Part shown: one piece after another, positions 45,255-53,854 of the stretch
Position numbering within the stretch: the first letter of the stretch is position 1
Layout: every line of letters begins with the position of its first letter
Assembly: GCF_000731985.1 (NCBI RefSeq)
Contig: NZ_JNCS01000001.1
Coordinates: forward strand, 682,001 to 746,000
Origin: Natrinema altunense
GTDB lineage: Archaea > Halobacteriota > Halobacteria > Halobacteriales > Natrialbaceae
Direction of reading: 5' to 3'
Length of the DNA: 64,000 nucleotides
Made by a program: the position numbers and the translations under genes
The notes under the pieces: model-generated
Databases searched by the model: none
What the model was told of the DNA's origin: nothing
What the model saw: the letters and a program-made list of their open reading frames with translations, nothing else

Positions 45255-46832
45255 TCAGTCCGCGAATTCGGGGACGGTGACCGGCAGCCGACCGGTCGCC
45301 GTCGCCTCGCCGCGCAGGACTGCGCCGAGCGCGGTGCGCGTCGCCCGCGTGTAATCGTACGTCGAGACCGCGGTCGAGACGTCGGGAACCACCGACAGGT
45401 CGTAGGGGTTGCGAACGACGACCGCCACGAACCGGCGTCTGCGGTCGTCGAGCGTCCGGATCACGGCCGCCCACGAGTCGTTGGCCATCGCGCCGTCGAC
45501 AGTGGCGATTACCTGTGTCCCAGCGTCGAACGACGGCAGCTCGAGCCGGTCAGCGATCTCGTGGCAGGTGACATCGAATCCGGCGGCCCCGAGCGAGTCG
45601 GCGAGCAGCGTCGGCTCGAAGTCGTCGTCCTCCGCCGGCGATGTCCGGCCGCCCGACGACCCGACCAGATGCAGCGGCCGCTCGGTCGTCAACGGGAGCG
45701 TGTCGTTTCGGTCCCGGACGAGCGTGATCCCGCGGGCGGCGATCGCACGGCCGACCTCGCGGGACCGGTCGGCCGTCTCCGCCCAGCGGCCGGCTGACGG
45801 CGGACTCGAGGCACTCAGCCGGCGGCGTTTGAAACGGAGAACCCGCTCGACGGCTGCGTCGATCGTCGCCTCGTCGAGCCGACCCGATTCGACGGCGTCG
45901 ATCACGGCGTCGATCGCGTCCGCCTGCGTTTCGGGCGTGTGACAGACGAGCAGCAGATCACAGCCCGCCTCGAGCGCCCGGACGCAGCCCTCCGGCGTTC
46001 CGACCGTCTCCGCGATGGCACGCATTTCCATCCCGTCGGTCACGACGAGTCCGTCGAAGCCGAGTTCGTCGCGGAGCAGTCGACGCTGAACGGCAGGCGA
46101 CACCGTCGCCGGGGTCGATGGGGAGTCCGTGATCGCCGGGAACGACACGTGCGTCGTCATGATCGCGTCGATACCGGCATCGATCGCGCGCCGGAACGGC
46201 GCGAACTCCACGGCCTCGAGTCGCTCGCGGTCGTGCTCGACGACCGGCAGTTCGTGATGGGAGTCGGTACTCGTGTCGCCGTGCCCCGGGAAGTGTTTCC
46301 CGCAGGCGACGACCCCGTTGGATTGCATCCCCATCGCCAGTTCGGTCCCGAGGTCGCCCACCAGGTCGGGGCCCTCGCCGAACGAGCGGACGCCGATCAC
46401 CGGATTCCGCGGGTTGTTGTTGACGTCGAGTACCGGAGCCAGGTTGACGTTGATACCGAGGGCCGCCAGTTCGGCGGCGACGGCTTCGCCGCCGGCACGC
46501 GCGAGGTCGGGGTCGGCGCTTGCACCGAGACACATCTGACTCGGCAGCGTCGTCCCCCAGCCGAGGCGAGCGACTACGCCACCTTCCTGGTCGGCCATCA
46601 CGAACGGCGGGACCCCAGTCTCCTCGAGTACCAGTCCCCGTAGGCGGTCGGTTAGCGTCGCGACCTGGGCGGGGGTCTCGATATTCCGACTGAAGTAGAC
46701 GACGTTGCCACACTGTCGGTCGGTGATCAACGTTCGAAGGTCGTCGGTCGGCTCCGTCCCGTCGAACCCGACGACGAACAGTTGGCCGACTTTCGTCGCG
46801 AGATCCATCTCGCGTCCGTCTGCTGTCAGCAT
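45255..46832 (-). CDS. GH3 beta-N-acetylhexosaminidase, intracellular
   Basis: A 525-residue glycoside hydrolase family 3 enzyme. The NagZ-type loop is complete: ACGKHFPGHGDTSTDSHHEL, with the general-acid His in the D-S-H segment. The nucleophile is the Asp of GLVVTDGMEMRAI. A second domain of about 180 residues follows the barrel. No signal peptide is seen (MLTADGREMDLATKVGQ), so it should act in the cytoplasm, releasing GlcNAc from imported chitobiose. A Met at 46808 is the alternative start. It is divergent from the ATPase gene. Confidence 0.9.
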   Translation of the reverse strand: MLTADGREMDLATKVGQLFVVGFDGTEPTDDLRTLITDRQCGNVVYFSRNIETPAQVATLTDRLRGLVLEETGVPPFVMADQEGGVVARLGWGTTLPSQMCLGASADPDLARAGGEAVAAELAALGINVNLAPVLDVNNNPRNPVIGVRSFGEGPDLVGDLGTELAMGMQSNGVVACGKHFPGHGDTSTDSHHELPVVEHDRERLEAVEFAPFRRAIDAGIDAIMTTHVSFPAITDSPSTPATVSPAVQRRLLRDELGFDGLVVTDGMEMRAIAETVGTPEGCVRALEAGCDLLLVCHTPETQADAIDAVIDAVESGRLDEATIDAAVERVLRFKRRRLSASSPPSAGRWAETADRSREVGRAIAARGITLVRDRNDTLPLTTERPLHLVGSSGGRTSPAEDDDFEPTLLADSLGAAGFDVTCHEIADRLELPSFDAGTQVIATVDGAMANDSWAAVIRTLDDRRRRFVAVVVRNPYDLSVVPDVSTAVSTYDYTRATRTALGAVLRGEATATGRLPVTVPEFAD

Positions 46833-46922
46833 CGTGAGTCTGTTGATCGTTCTCGTATGTAGTTCTACTGTCGCGATCGGCGTTGGTTCTAGCGGTTCGC
46901 GAGTAGAACTATCGACTGCAGG

Positions 46923-46934
46923 TAAGTATATATG
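46923..46934 (+). promoter_or_regulatory. Archaeal TATA box of the ABC ATPase gene
   Basis: AAGTATATATGC lies about 27 bases before ATG 46959, the expected spacing for a leaderless transcript. The divergent GH3 gene shares the 126-base control region. Confidence 0.6.
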
Positions 46935-46958
46935 CCTCGCCGATAGCATTCGTAACGA

Positions 46959-48125
46959 ATGGGCCGGATTGACATAGATGGTCTGACCAAGGAGTACCGT
47001 ACGCCGAACGGACCGATCCAAGCCGTCGAGTCGCTCGATCTCCAACTCGAGGACGGCGAGTTCGTCGTCTTCGTGGGGCCGTCCGGCTGTGGCAAGTCGA
47101 CGACGCTCCGCTGTATCGCCGGCCTCGAGACCGTCACGAGCGGCTCGATACGGTTCGACGGGACCGCCGTGACGGACGAAAAACCCAAAGACAGGGATAT
47201 CGCGATGGTGTTCCAGAACTACGCGCTCTACCCGCATATGACCGCCCGGGAGAACATCGCGTTCGGGCTGAAGATGTCGACGGATCTCTCGGCCGCCGAG
47301 ATCGACGACCAGGTCGAAACCGCCGCTGAAATGATGGATATCGTCGACCTCCTCGACGACAAACCCGGCGAACTCTCCGGCGGACAACAACAGCGGGTCG
47401 CGCTCGGGCGGGCGATCGTCCGCGATCCGGAACTCTTCTTGATGGACGAACCGCTCTCGAACCTCGACGCGAAACTGCGTGCACAGATGCGGACGGAACT
47501 CCAGCAACTGCAAACCGAGTTGGGCGTGACGACGGTGTACGTCACGCACGACCAGACGGAGGCGATGACGATGGGCGACCGGATCGTCATCCTCAACGAC
47601 GGCCGGTTACAACAGGTCGGCACGCCGCTCGAGTGCTATCACCGGCCGGCGAACCAGTTCGTCGCGGGATTCATCGGCTCCCCGCCGATGAATTTCCTCG
47701 ACGTCGACGCCGATCTCGAGGACGGGACGCTCGACCATCCGGACTTTACCCTGCCGCTGTCGGACTCGCTGGTCGACGAACTCGACAGTACCGACCTCGT
47801 GCTCGGTATCAGACCGGAGCACGTGTCGCTTACCGACTCCCCAGGGACCCACCCGGAACCGAACCGGCTGATCGAGACGGACGTGACCGTCACCGAACCG
47901 ATGGGGGACGTCACGAACGTCTATCTGGACGTCGGTGGCGAGACGATGACGGTTACCGTCGACGGCCACGTCGGCGTCGATCCCGGCGGCCACCTCCACA
48001 TGCACGTGCCAGCGTCGAAGATGCACCTCTTCGACGCGGCGTCCGGGCGGTCGATCAAGCACAGCGACGAACCGATCGACTCGAGTTCGCTCGCTGAAGC
48101 CGACAGCCACGTCGAGACGGCGTAA
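46959..48125 (+). CDS. Sugar ABC transporter ATP-binding protein (UgpC/MsmX type)
   Basis: A 388-residue ATPase. Walker A is [19 protein letters not shown], the signature is [17 protein letters not shown], and Walker B is [23 protein letters not shown] regulatory domain occupies the last 130 residues ([17 protein letters not shown]). Such MsmX-like ATPases often serve separate permease pairs, so it very likely energises the transporter at 41967-45184. It starts behind its own TATA box. Confidence 0.93.
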   Translation: MGRIDIDGLTKEYRTPNGPIQAVESLDLQLEDGEFVVFVGPSGCGKSTTLRCIAGLETVTSGSIRFDGTAVTDEKPKDRDIAMVFQNYALYPHMTARENIAFGLKMSTDLSAAEIDDQVETAAEMMDIVDLLDDKPGELSGGQQQRVALGRAIVRDPELFLMDEPLSNLDAKLRAQMRTELQQLQTELGVTTVYVTHDQTEAMTMGDRIVILNDGRLQQVGTPLECYHRPANQFVAGFIGSPPMNFLDVDADLEDGTLDHPDFTLPLSDSLVDELDSTDLVLGIRPEHVSLTDSPGTHPEPNRLIETDVTVTEPMGDVTNVYLDVGGETMTVTVDGHVGVDPGGHLHMHVPASKMHLFDAASGRSIKHSDEPIDSSSLAEADSHVETA

Positions 48126-48574
48126 TCGTCGCCGCTACGAGCGGGGTGACGTGTGGCCCCGAGCCGTGCCGACCGACCCGAACGCGACCGTGCGAGTCGT
48201 CCGCCGATCCGGGTTCCACCCCTCCGATGGACTTTTACTACAGTAAGTAAATAATGGGTTTGTTGAATGAGAACAGAAACCATGGTAGCTCACGGGGAGT
48301 AACGGTCGAAATGATACGGCGCGTGCGCCGATGGTCGACCGACGGCGGTCACCGGTACGATAATCGCCCCTTCGATTCGACCGGTCGTAGCCCCGATAGT
48401 GGGACCTGTAATCAATCCGCTCCTGTAAAATATATAGGACTATAAAGTGTGAATTGATAAATATTATCTCCAGTATTAAGATATTATTTTATATGCTGAG
48501 TAAAGAATACTAGTCGGGTCGCGATCCGTCGCGACCGACTGCAACGTTCGACGACCACATCGAGATCCAAACCA
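48126..48574. other. Control region upstream of the chitinase genes
   Basis: A 449-base intergenic stretch that turns AT-rich between 48425 and 48510. A TATA-like TTTTATATG lies near 48487-48495. Between it and ATG 48575 is an inverted repeat (48512-48540): AGTCGGGTCGCGA and TCGCGACCGACT with a short loop and one bulged base. It could be an operator or a 5'-UTR hairpin. I see no gene in the stretch. Confidence 0.5.
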
Positions 48575-50377
48575 ATGAAACGATCACGACGAACCGTACT
48601 CAAGAACGCGACGAAACTGTCCGCGCTGCTGGCGAGCATCGGTGCGAGCACGGCAGCGGCGGCACAAGACCATCCCGAATGGGACCCCGAGACCGTCTAC
48701 ACGAGCGGCGATCGGGTCGTTTACGACGGCTACGTCTGGGAGGCCCAGTGGTGGACCCGCGGCGACGAACCCGGGGCCGACGAGTGGGGTCCGTGGGACC
48801 AGATCGAAGAAAACGACGGGGACAACGGCGACGGCGGCGAGAGCGGACCGACCGCGCGGTTCTCCGTCAGCACGCAGTTCCCCGATCCCGGCGCCGAAGT
48901 CACGTTCGACGCCAGCGATTCGGAGGGGGAAATCGAGTCCTACGAGTGGGCCTTTGGCGACGGTACGACCGCGTCAGGCGAAACCGTTACCCGTGCGTTC
49001 GAAACGGGACAGTACGACGTGACGCTGACGGTCGAGACCGCCGACGGCCGGACCGACACGCATTCGATCACGATCACCGCCGGCCGTCCGTCCTCGGACG
49101 AGAACCGTGTCATCGCGTACTACCGGCAGTGGGCCCAGTACGACCGGGACTACGTCCCGGGCGACATCCCCTTCGACAAGGTTACTCACGTCCAGTACGC
49201 GTTCGCCCGGCCCGAAACGGACGGCTCCATCAACCTCGTGGGCGACAGCTACGGGCAACAGATGTTCTATGCCGAGAAGGACTGGCAAGGGCCGGACCGC
49301 GGCAAGACGTTCGCGGGATACGCCGCCGAACGGGAGGACACCAAGTTCGTCCTCTCGATCGGCGGCTGGGGCGATTCGGAGAACTTCTCCGACGCTGCGC
49401 TCACCCAGGAGAACCGAGAGCGCTTCGCCAGCAATTGCGTCGATCTCGTGGAGAAAGCGAACCTCGACGGGATCGACATCGATTGGGAGTTCCCCGGCGG
49501 TGGCGGCTGTACCGCGGCCGATCCCGTCTGCGACGTCGACAACGCCGTCCGCGAGGGCGACCAGGAACGCTTTACGCTCCTGTGTCGGGAAGTCCGCGAG
49601 CAACTCGACGCGGCCGCGGAAGCCGACCCCGACCGCGACGAGCCCTACGAACTCTCCGCCGCCGTCAGCCCCAACCCCGAAATCGTCGAGGGGAAGACCG
49701 CGGGCAACGACGGACTCGAGCACGACAAACTCTCCGACATCCTCGATTTCGCCCAGGTGATGACTTTCGATTATCGGGGTATCTGGAGCGAGACGACCGG
49801 TCATCACGCGCCGCTGAAGGCGAACCCCGACGACCCGTACGCCGACTCCGACGTCTGGAACGCCCAGTTCGCCCTCGAGTACTGGGCCGACCAGGGCTGG
49901 GACCCCGGCCAGCTCAACATGGCGGTCCCGTTCTACGGGCGGAGCTGGACCGACGTCCAGCCGCCCGAGGGTGACTTCGGGACCGGGACGGACGACGGTC
50001 TCTTCCAGAAGTACGAGGGCGACGGTCGAGACGCCAGCGGCGAGGGATCGTACCCGAGTTGGGACCCGTCGATGGGGACCAGCTACGCGGGCGTGTGGGA
50101 GTGGTTCGACCTCGGCTCCGACGGCCGGGGCGGGAGCAACCCCGTCGATCTCGAGAGCGGGGCCTGGGAGACGTACTTCGACGAGGACGCAGTCACCGCG
50201 TGGAGCTGGAACCCCGAGGAACGGCTGATGATCTCCCACGAGACCGAGCAGTCGATGGAAGCGAAGATGGACTGGCTCAGGGACTCACCCTACGGCGGGA
50301 CGATGCTATGGGCCATTAGCGGCGACACCTACGAGGGCGATCTCATCACGACGCTCTGGACCACGCTCAACGGCTAA
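48575..50377 (+). CDS. Secreted GH18 chitinase (CBM5/12-PKD-GH18)
   Basis: A 600-residue exported chitinase. A Tat signal (MKRSRRTVLKNATKLSALLA, residues 1-31) is followed by a CBM5/12-type chitin-binding module around YTSGDRVVYDGYVWEAQWWT, a PKD domain (about 90-170, WAFGDGTTASGETVTRAFE), and a GH18 barrel from about 178. The catalytic DxxDxDxE is LDGIDIDWEFPG near residues 297-304. The preceding SIGGW motif and the MTFDYRG and MAVPFYGRSW segments complete the fold. It is the first of three tandem GH18 genes and hydrolyses chitin outside the cell. Confidence 0.95.
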   Translation: MKRSRRTVLKNATKLSALLASIGASTAAAAQDHPEWDPETVYTSGDRVVYDGYVWEAQWWTRGDEPGADEWGPWDQIEENDGDNGDGGESGPTARFSVSTQFPDPGAEVTFDASDSEGEIESYEWAFGDGTTASGETVTRAFETGQYDVTLTVETADGRTDTHSITITAGRPSSDENRVIAYYRQWAQYDRDYVPGDIPFDKVTHVQYAFARPETDGSINLVGDSYGQQMFYAEKDWQGPDRGKTFAGYAAEREDTKFVLSIGGWGDSENFSDAALTQENRERFASNCVDLVEKANLDGIDIDWEFPGGGGCTAADPVCDVDNAVREGDQERFTLLCREVREQLDAAAEADPDRDEPYELSAAVSPNPEIVEGKTAGNDGLEHDKLSDILDFAQVMTFDYRGIWSETTGHHAPLKANPDDPYADSDVWNAQFALEYWADQGWDPGQLNMAVPFYGRSWTDVQPPEGDFGTGTDDGLFQKYEGDGRDASGEGSYPSWDPSMGTSYAGVWEWFDLGSDGRGGSNPVDLESGAWETYFDEDAVTAWSWNPEERLMISHETEQSMEAKMDWLRDSPYGGTMLWAISGDTYEGDLITTLWTTLNG

Positions 50378-50466
50378 CCGACGGTCACGGGGCGCACCCG
50401 CGACGGTCGGGGAGCCGCTCGAGCAGCAGCAGCACCGACGATCGAACGACACGCATACCACAACCG

Positions 50467-52203
50467 ATGAAACGATCACGACGAAACGTACTGAGCACAG
50501 CATCGAAAATATCCGCCCTGCTGGCCGGTCTCGGAGCGAGTTCGGTGGCAACGGCCCAGGAGTATCCGGAGTGGGACCCGGACACCGCCTACACGGGCGG
50601 TGACCGCGTCGTCCACGACGGCTCCGTCTGGGAGGCAAACTGGTGGACCCGCGGTGACGAGCCGGGCGAAGGCGGCGAATGGGGGCCGTGGGACGAGGTC
50701 GACTCGTCCGAGCCCGAGCCGCCGGCCCTGTCCGCACGCATCGCCGCGAGCGCGTCCCGCATCGAGATCGGCGAGACCGTCGAGTTCGACGGGAGCGAGT
50801 CGACGGGTGCGATCGACTCCTACGCGTGGGCGTTCGGGGACGGGACCGAAGCCACCGGCGAGGTCGTCACGCACACGTACGACGAGACGGGCGACTACAC
50901 CGTCGAGCTGACCGTCACCGACGCCGACGGCGAAACCGATACCGCCCGTCTGGACGTCACCGTCCAGGAGCAGATCGAGGGGCCGGACGACGAGTTCAAA
51001 GTCGTCGGCTACTACCCGGGCTGGAAGGCAAACGCCGAGCAGGACTACTACCCGAGCGACATCCCCTTCGACAAGGTGACCGACGTGCTGTACGCGTTCA
51101 TCGCGGTCGACGAGAACGGGAACGTCTTCCCGCCGGAAAACGACGAGACGGAGTTCGACGTGCCACGCCAGACACACGAGGAAAACCTCGAGCAGTTCGC
51201 CGACCTGACGGACGAGGCCGACTGTCGGTTCCACCTCTCGATCGGGGGCTGGACGCTCTCGGAGAACTTCCACATCGTTGCGGCCGATCCCGACCTGCGG
51301 ACGACCTTCGCCGAGAACTGCGTCGAGTTGATGCGGCAGTACAACTTCGACGGGATCGACATCGACTGGGAACATCCCGGCCCGCAGCAGGGACAGTGTC
51401 AGTGTGGTAACGACGACGACTACGAGAACCACGTCCTGTTGCTCGAGGAACTGCGCGACCACCTCGATCAGGCGGGGACGGAGGACGGCCAGCACTACTA
51501 CCTGTCGGTCGCCAACGGCGGCTCCGACTGGAACGCCGGCGGGCTTCGCCACGATCGGATCGGCGAGGTCTGTGACTCGGTGTACGTCATGGCCTACGAC
51601 TTCACCGGCAAGTGGATGGACACGATCGGGCTGAACGCGCCGCTGTACGGACCCGATACGCATCCGACGAACGACCGCGATGTCTACCCCGACGGCGAAC
51701 AGTATTGGGCGGAGTACTCCGTCGACAAGCTGTGGGCCGGCGATCACGGCGAGGAGGGCTACTGGCCCAACCAGTGGCAGTATCCGCCCGCCGACCCCGC
51801 CGAGTACGGCGAACTCGTGCTCGGGATGCCGTTCTACGGCCGCGGCTTCACCGTCGGCGAGTGGCAGTCGCCCGAACTCGGCTCGCGGTACTCGGGACTG
51901 CCCGAGGGAACCTGGCACCACCTCCTCGAGGACGGTGCGGACCCGACCGGCTCGTTCGACTTCGGCGACATCGAGGAGAACATGCGCGACGAGGCGGGCT
52001 GGGAAGTCACCCGTCACGACATGGGTGAGGTCCCCGCGCTCGTCAACGAGGACGAGGGGATCTTCATCAGTTACGACGACGAGCAGGCCATCGAGGCGAA
52101 AGTCGAGTTCGCCAAGGAACGCGGCATGGGTGGCGTGATGTTCTGGGAACTTTCCCAGGACTGGAACGAGACGCTCCTGAAGACCATCCTCCGGACGATC
52201 TAA
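50467..52203 (+). CDS. Secreted GH18 chitinase (CBM5/12-PKD-GH18)
   Basis: A 578-residue chitinase with the same architecture: Tat signal MKRSRRNVLSTASKIS, CBM5/12 (YTGGDRVVHDGSVWEANWWT), PKD (WAFGDGTEATGEVVTHTYD) and GH18. The catalytic motif FDGIDIDWEHPG places the acid Glu at residue 302. The barrel differs from the first chitinase (for example LSIGGWTLSENF, VYVMAYDFTGKW), so substrate preference, exo or endo, may differ. It starts 89 bases after the first gene; the 5' ends of the three genes are nearly identical, showing duplication of the signal-CBM module. Confidence 0.95.
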   Translation: MKRSRRNVLSTASKISALLAGLGASSVATAQEYPEWDPDTAYTGGDRVVHDGSVWEANWWTRGDEPGEGGEWGPWDEVDSSEPEPPALSARIAASASRIEIGETVEFDGSESTGAIDSYAWAFGDGTEATGEVVTHTYDETGDYTVELTVTDADGETDTARLDVTVQEQIEGPDDEFKVVGYYPGWKANAEQDYYPSDIPFDKVTDVLYAFIAVDENGNVFPPENDETEFDVPRQTHEENLEQFADLTDEADCRFHLSIGGWTLSENFHIVAADPDLRTTFAENCVELMRQYNFDGIDIDWEHPGPQQGQCQCGNDDDYENHVLLLEELRDHLDQAGTEDGQHYYLSVANGGSDWNAGGLRHDRIGEVCDSVYVMAYDFTGKWMDTIGLNAPLYGPDTHPTNDRDVYPDGEQYWAEYSVDKLWAGDHGEEGYWPNQWQYPPADPAEYGELVLGMPFYGRGFTVGEWQSPELGSRYSGLPEGTWHHLLEDGADPTGSFDFGDIEENMRDEAGWEVTRHDMGEVPALVNEDEGIFISYDDEQAIEAKVEFAKERGMGGVMFWELSQDWNETLLKTILRTI

Positions 52204-52212
52204 CCGACGACA

Positions 52213-53583
52213 ATGAAACGATCACGACGAAACGTACTGCGTACTGCATCGACACTGTCCGCCATCGTCGCGGGCGTCGGGGTCGGCACCGCTGCGGCCG
52301 CACAGGAGTACCCCGAGTGGGAGCCCGACGCGGTGTACACGAGCGGCGACCGCGTCGTCCACGACGGTACCGTCTGGGAAGCCCAGTGGTGGACGCGCGG
52401 CAACGAACCGGGCGAGGGCGGCGAGTGGGGACCGTGGGACGAGATCGAACCGTACGATCCCGGCCCGACCGCGTCGATCGCCGTCAGCGACGCCAGCCCC
52501 GATCCGGGGACAGACGTTCAGTTCGACGGCACCGACTCGGACGGCGAGATCGCCGCCTACGCCTGGGATTTCGGCGACGGAACGACCGCCGAGGGCGGCG
52601 TCGTAACACATGCCTACGACGACGACGGCGAGTACGAGGTGACGCTGACCGTCGAGACCGCCGACGGCGACTCGGATTCGACCGCAACAACGATCCACGT
52701 CGGTGGCCGGGACGGGATCACCGTCGACGGCGCGTTCGCGCCGTACCAGGGCACCTGGGGTGATCTCGTCGACGGCACGCTCGCAGCCGATACCGATCGC
52801 GTCGTCGTCTCGTTCCTCGGCGATGCGACCGCCGACGGCGACATCAATCCCGGATGGCTGACGGGCTGCAATCAGGGCTCGTGCGATCAACAGCCCCTCT
52901 CGACGTACGAATCCGAAATTCGGACGTTACAGGACGAGGGGATCGAGGTGTGGCTCTCGATCGGCGGCTGGGAAGGCCGCACCGTCGCCCGCGATGCGGA
53001 CTCCGCGACGGAGCTGAAAGACGCCTACGCGGAACTCCTCGACACGTTCGGGAGCACGCACATCGACATCGACGACGAGAACGCCCACCGGCGCGACCAG
53101 CCCATCTACGAACTGCGCAACGAGGCCCTCGCGCTGTTACAGGACGAGCGCCCCGAGGTCACGGTCGGCTACACCGTGCCGGCGGACGAGAACGGGATCG
53201 CGAACTCGAGCCACGCACAGGCGAGAACGTGGGTCCGCGACGCCGTCGAGAAGGGTGTCGACCTCGCGTACGTCAACATCATGACGATGGTGATGGGGCC
53301 GACGACGTACGACAAGATCGTGTCGGCGTGTGAGGGAACCGTCGCGTTCCTCGACGAGACGTATCCCGACAAGTCGACGGCGGAGTGCTGGGCGATGCTT
53401 GGGAACACCCCGGACGTCAGCGAGGAGTCGATCACGCCCGACGTCGCCCGTGACATCGTCGATTTCGCGGCGGACCGCGGAATGGGACTGGTGTCCTACT
53501 GGGCGCTGTACAACGACCCCGACGGAACGTTCTCGGAGATCTACAGTGACTTCGAGAGCGGATCGACCGACCGCCCCACCTAA
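52213..53583 (+). CDS. Secreted GH18 chitinase of a second subgroup (CBM5/12-PKD-GH18)
   Basis: A 456-residue chitinase. Tat signal MKRSRRNVLRTASTLS, a CBM5/12 module and a PKD domain are as in its neighbours, but the GH18 domain is shorter (about 270 residues) and of another subgroup. The active site reads THIDIDDEN (acid E289, with D285 and D287), matching the DxDxE of the chitinase-D/FIDFDIEG-like branch rather than DGIDIDWE. VAYVNIMTMVMGP-like sequence follows. It starts 9 bases after the previous stop, so the two are co-transcribed. It may give a complementary cleavage mode. Confidence 0.88.
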   Translation: MKRSRRNVLRTASTLSAIVAGVGVGTAAAAQEYPEWEPDAVYTSGDRVVHDGTVWEAQWWTRGNEPGEGGEWGPWDEIEPYDPGPTASIAVSDASPDPGTDVQFDGTDSDGEIAAYAWDFGDGTTAEGGVVTHAYDDDGEYEVTLTVETADGDSDSTATTIHVGGRDGITVDGAFAPYQGTWGDLVDGTLAADTDRVVVSFLGDATADGDINPGWLTGCNQGSCDQQPLSTYESEIRTLQDEGIEVWLSIGGWEGRTVARDADSATELKDAYAELLDTFGSTHIDIDDENAHRRDQPIYELRNEALALLQDERPEVTVGYTVPADENGIANSSHAQARTWVRDAVEKGVDLAYVNIMTMVMGPTTYDKIVSACEGTVAFLDETYPDKSTAECWAMLGNTPDVSEESITPDVARDIVDFAADRGMGLVSYWALYNDPDGTFSEIYSDFESGSTDRPT

Positions 53584-53854
53584 CCGATTCACACACCGAT
53601 CGCACAGCAGCCGGCGGTCGGGCGTGCAGTGACGGGTCGCGGTTCCCGTCGTCCGACTCGAGTCGCGACCGGCGGCCAACGTGGCCGTCAGCGTCGCGAC
53701 CGAACAGCCGAGAGACCGGAGCGCTGTCCTCAAGCGGTCGCCGTTCGTTGACCGGGACCGTCGCTCACAATTTCTTCAAATTATGTAAATTAGTACTAGT
53801 ATTTCAAGCATTAATAAAATATAAGTACAGCAGGTAAATATATCCAGTTGCAGA

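Noticed and set aside
48974-50239. 421-codon minus-strand frame opposite the first chitinase
   Set aside because: A shadow; the plus-strand product has signal, CBM, PKD and GH18 motifs.
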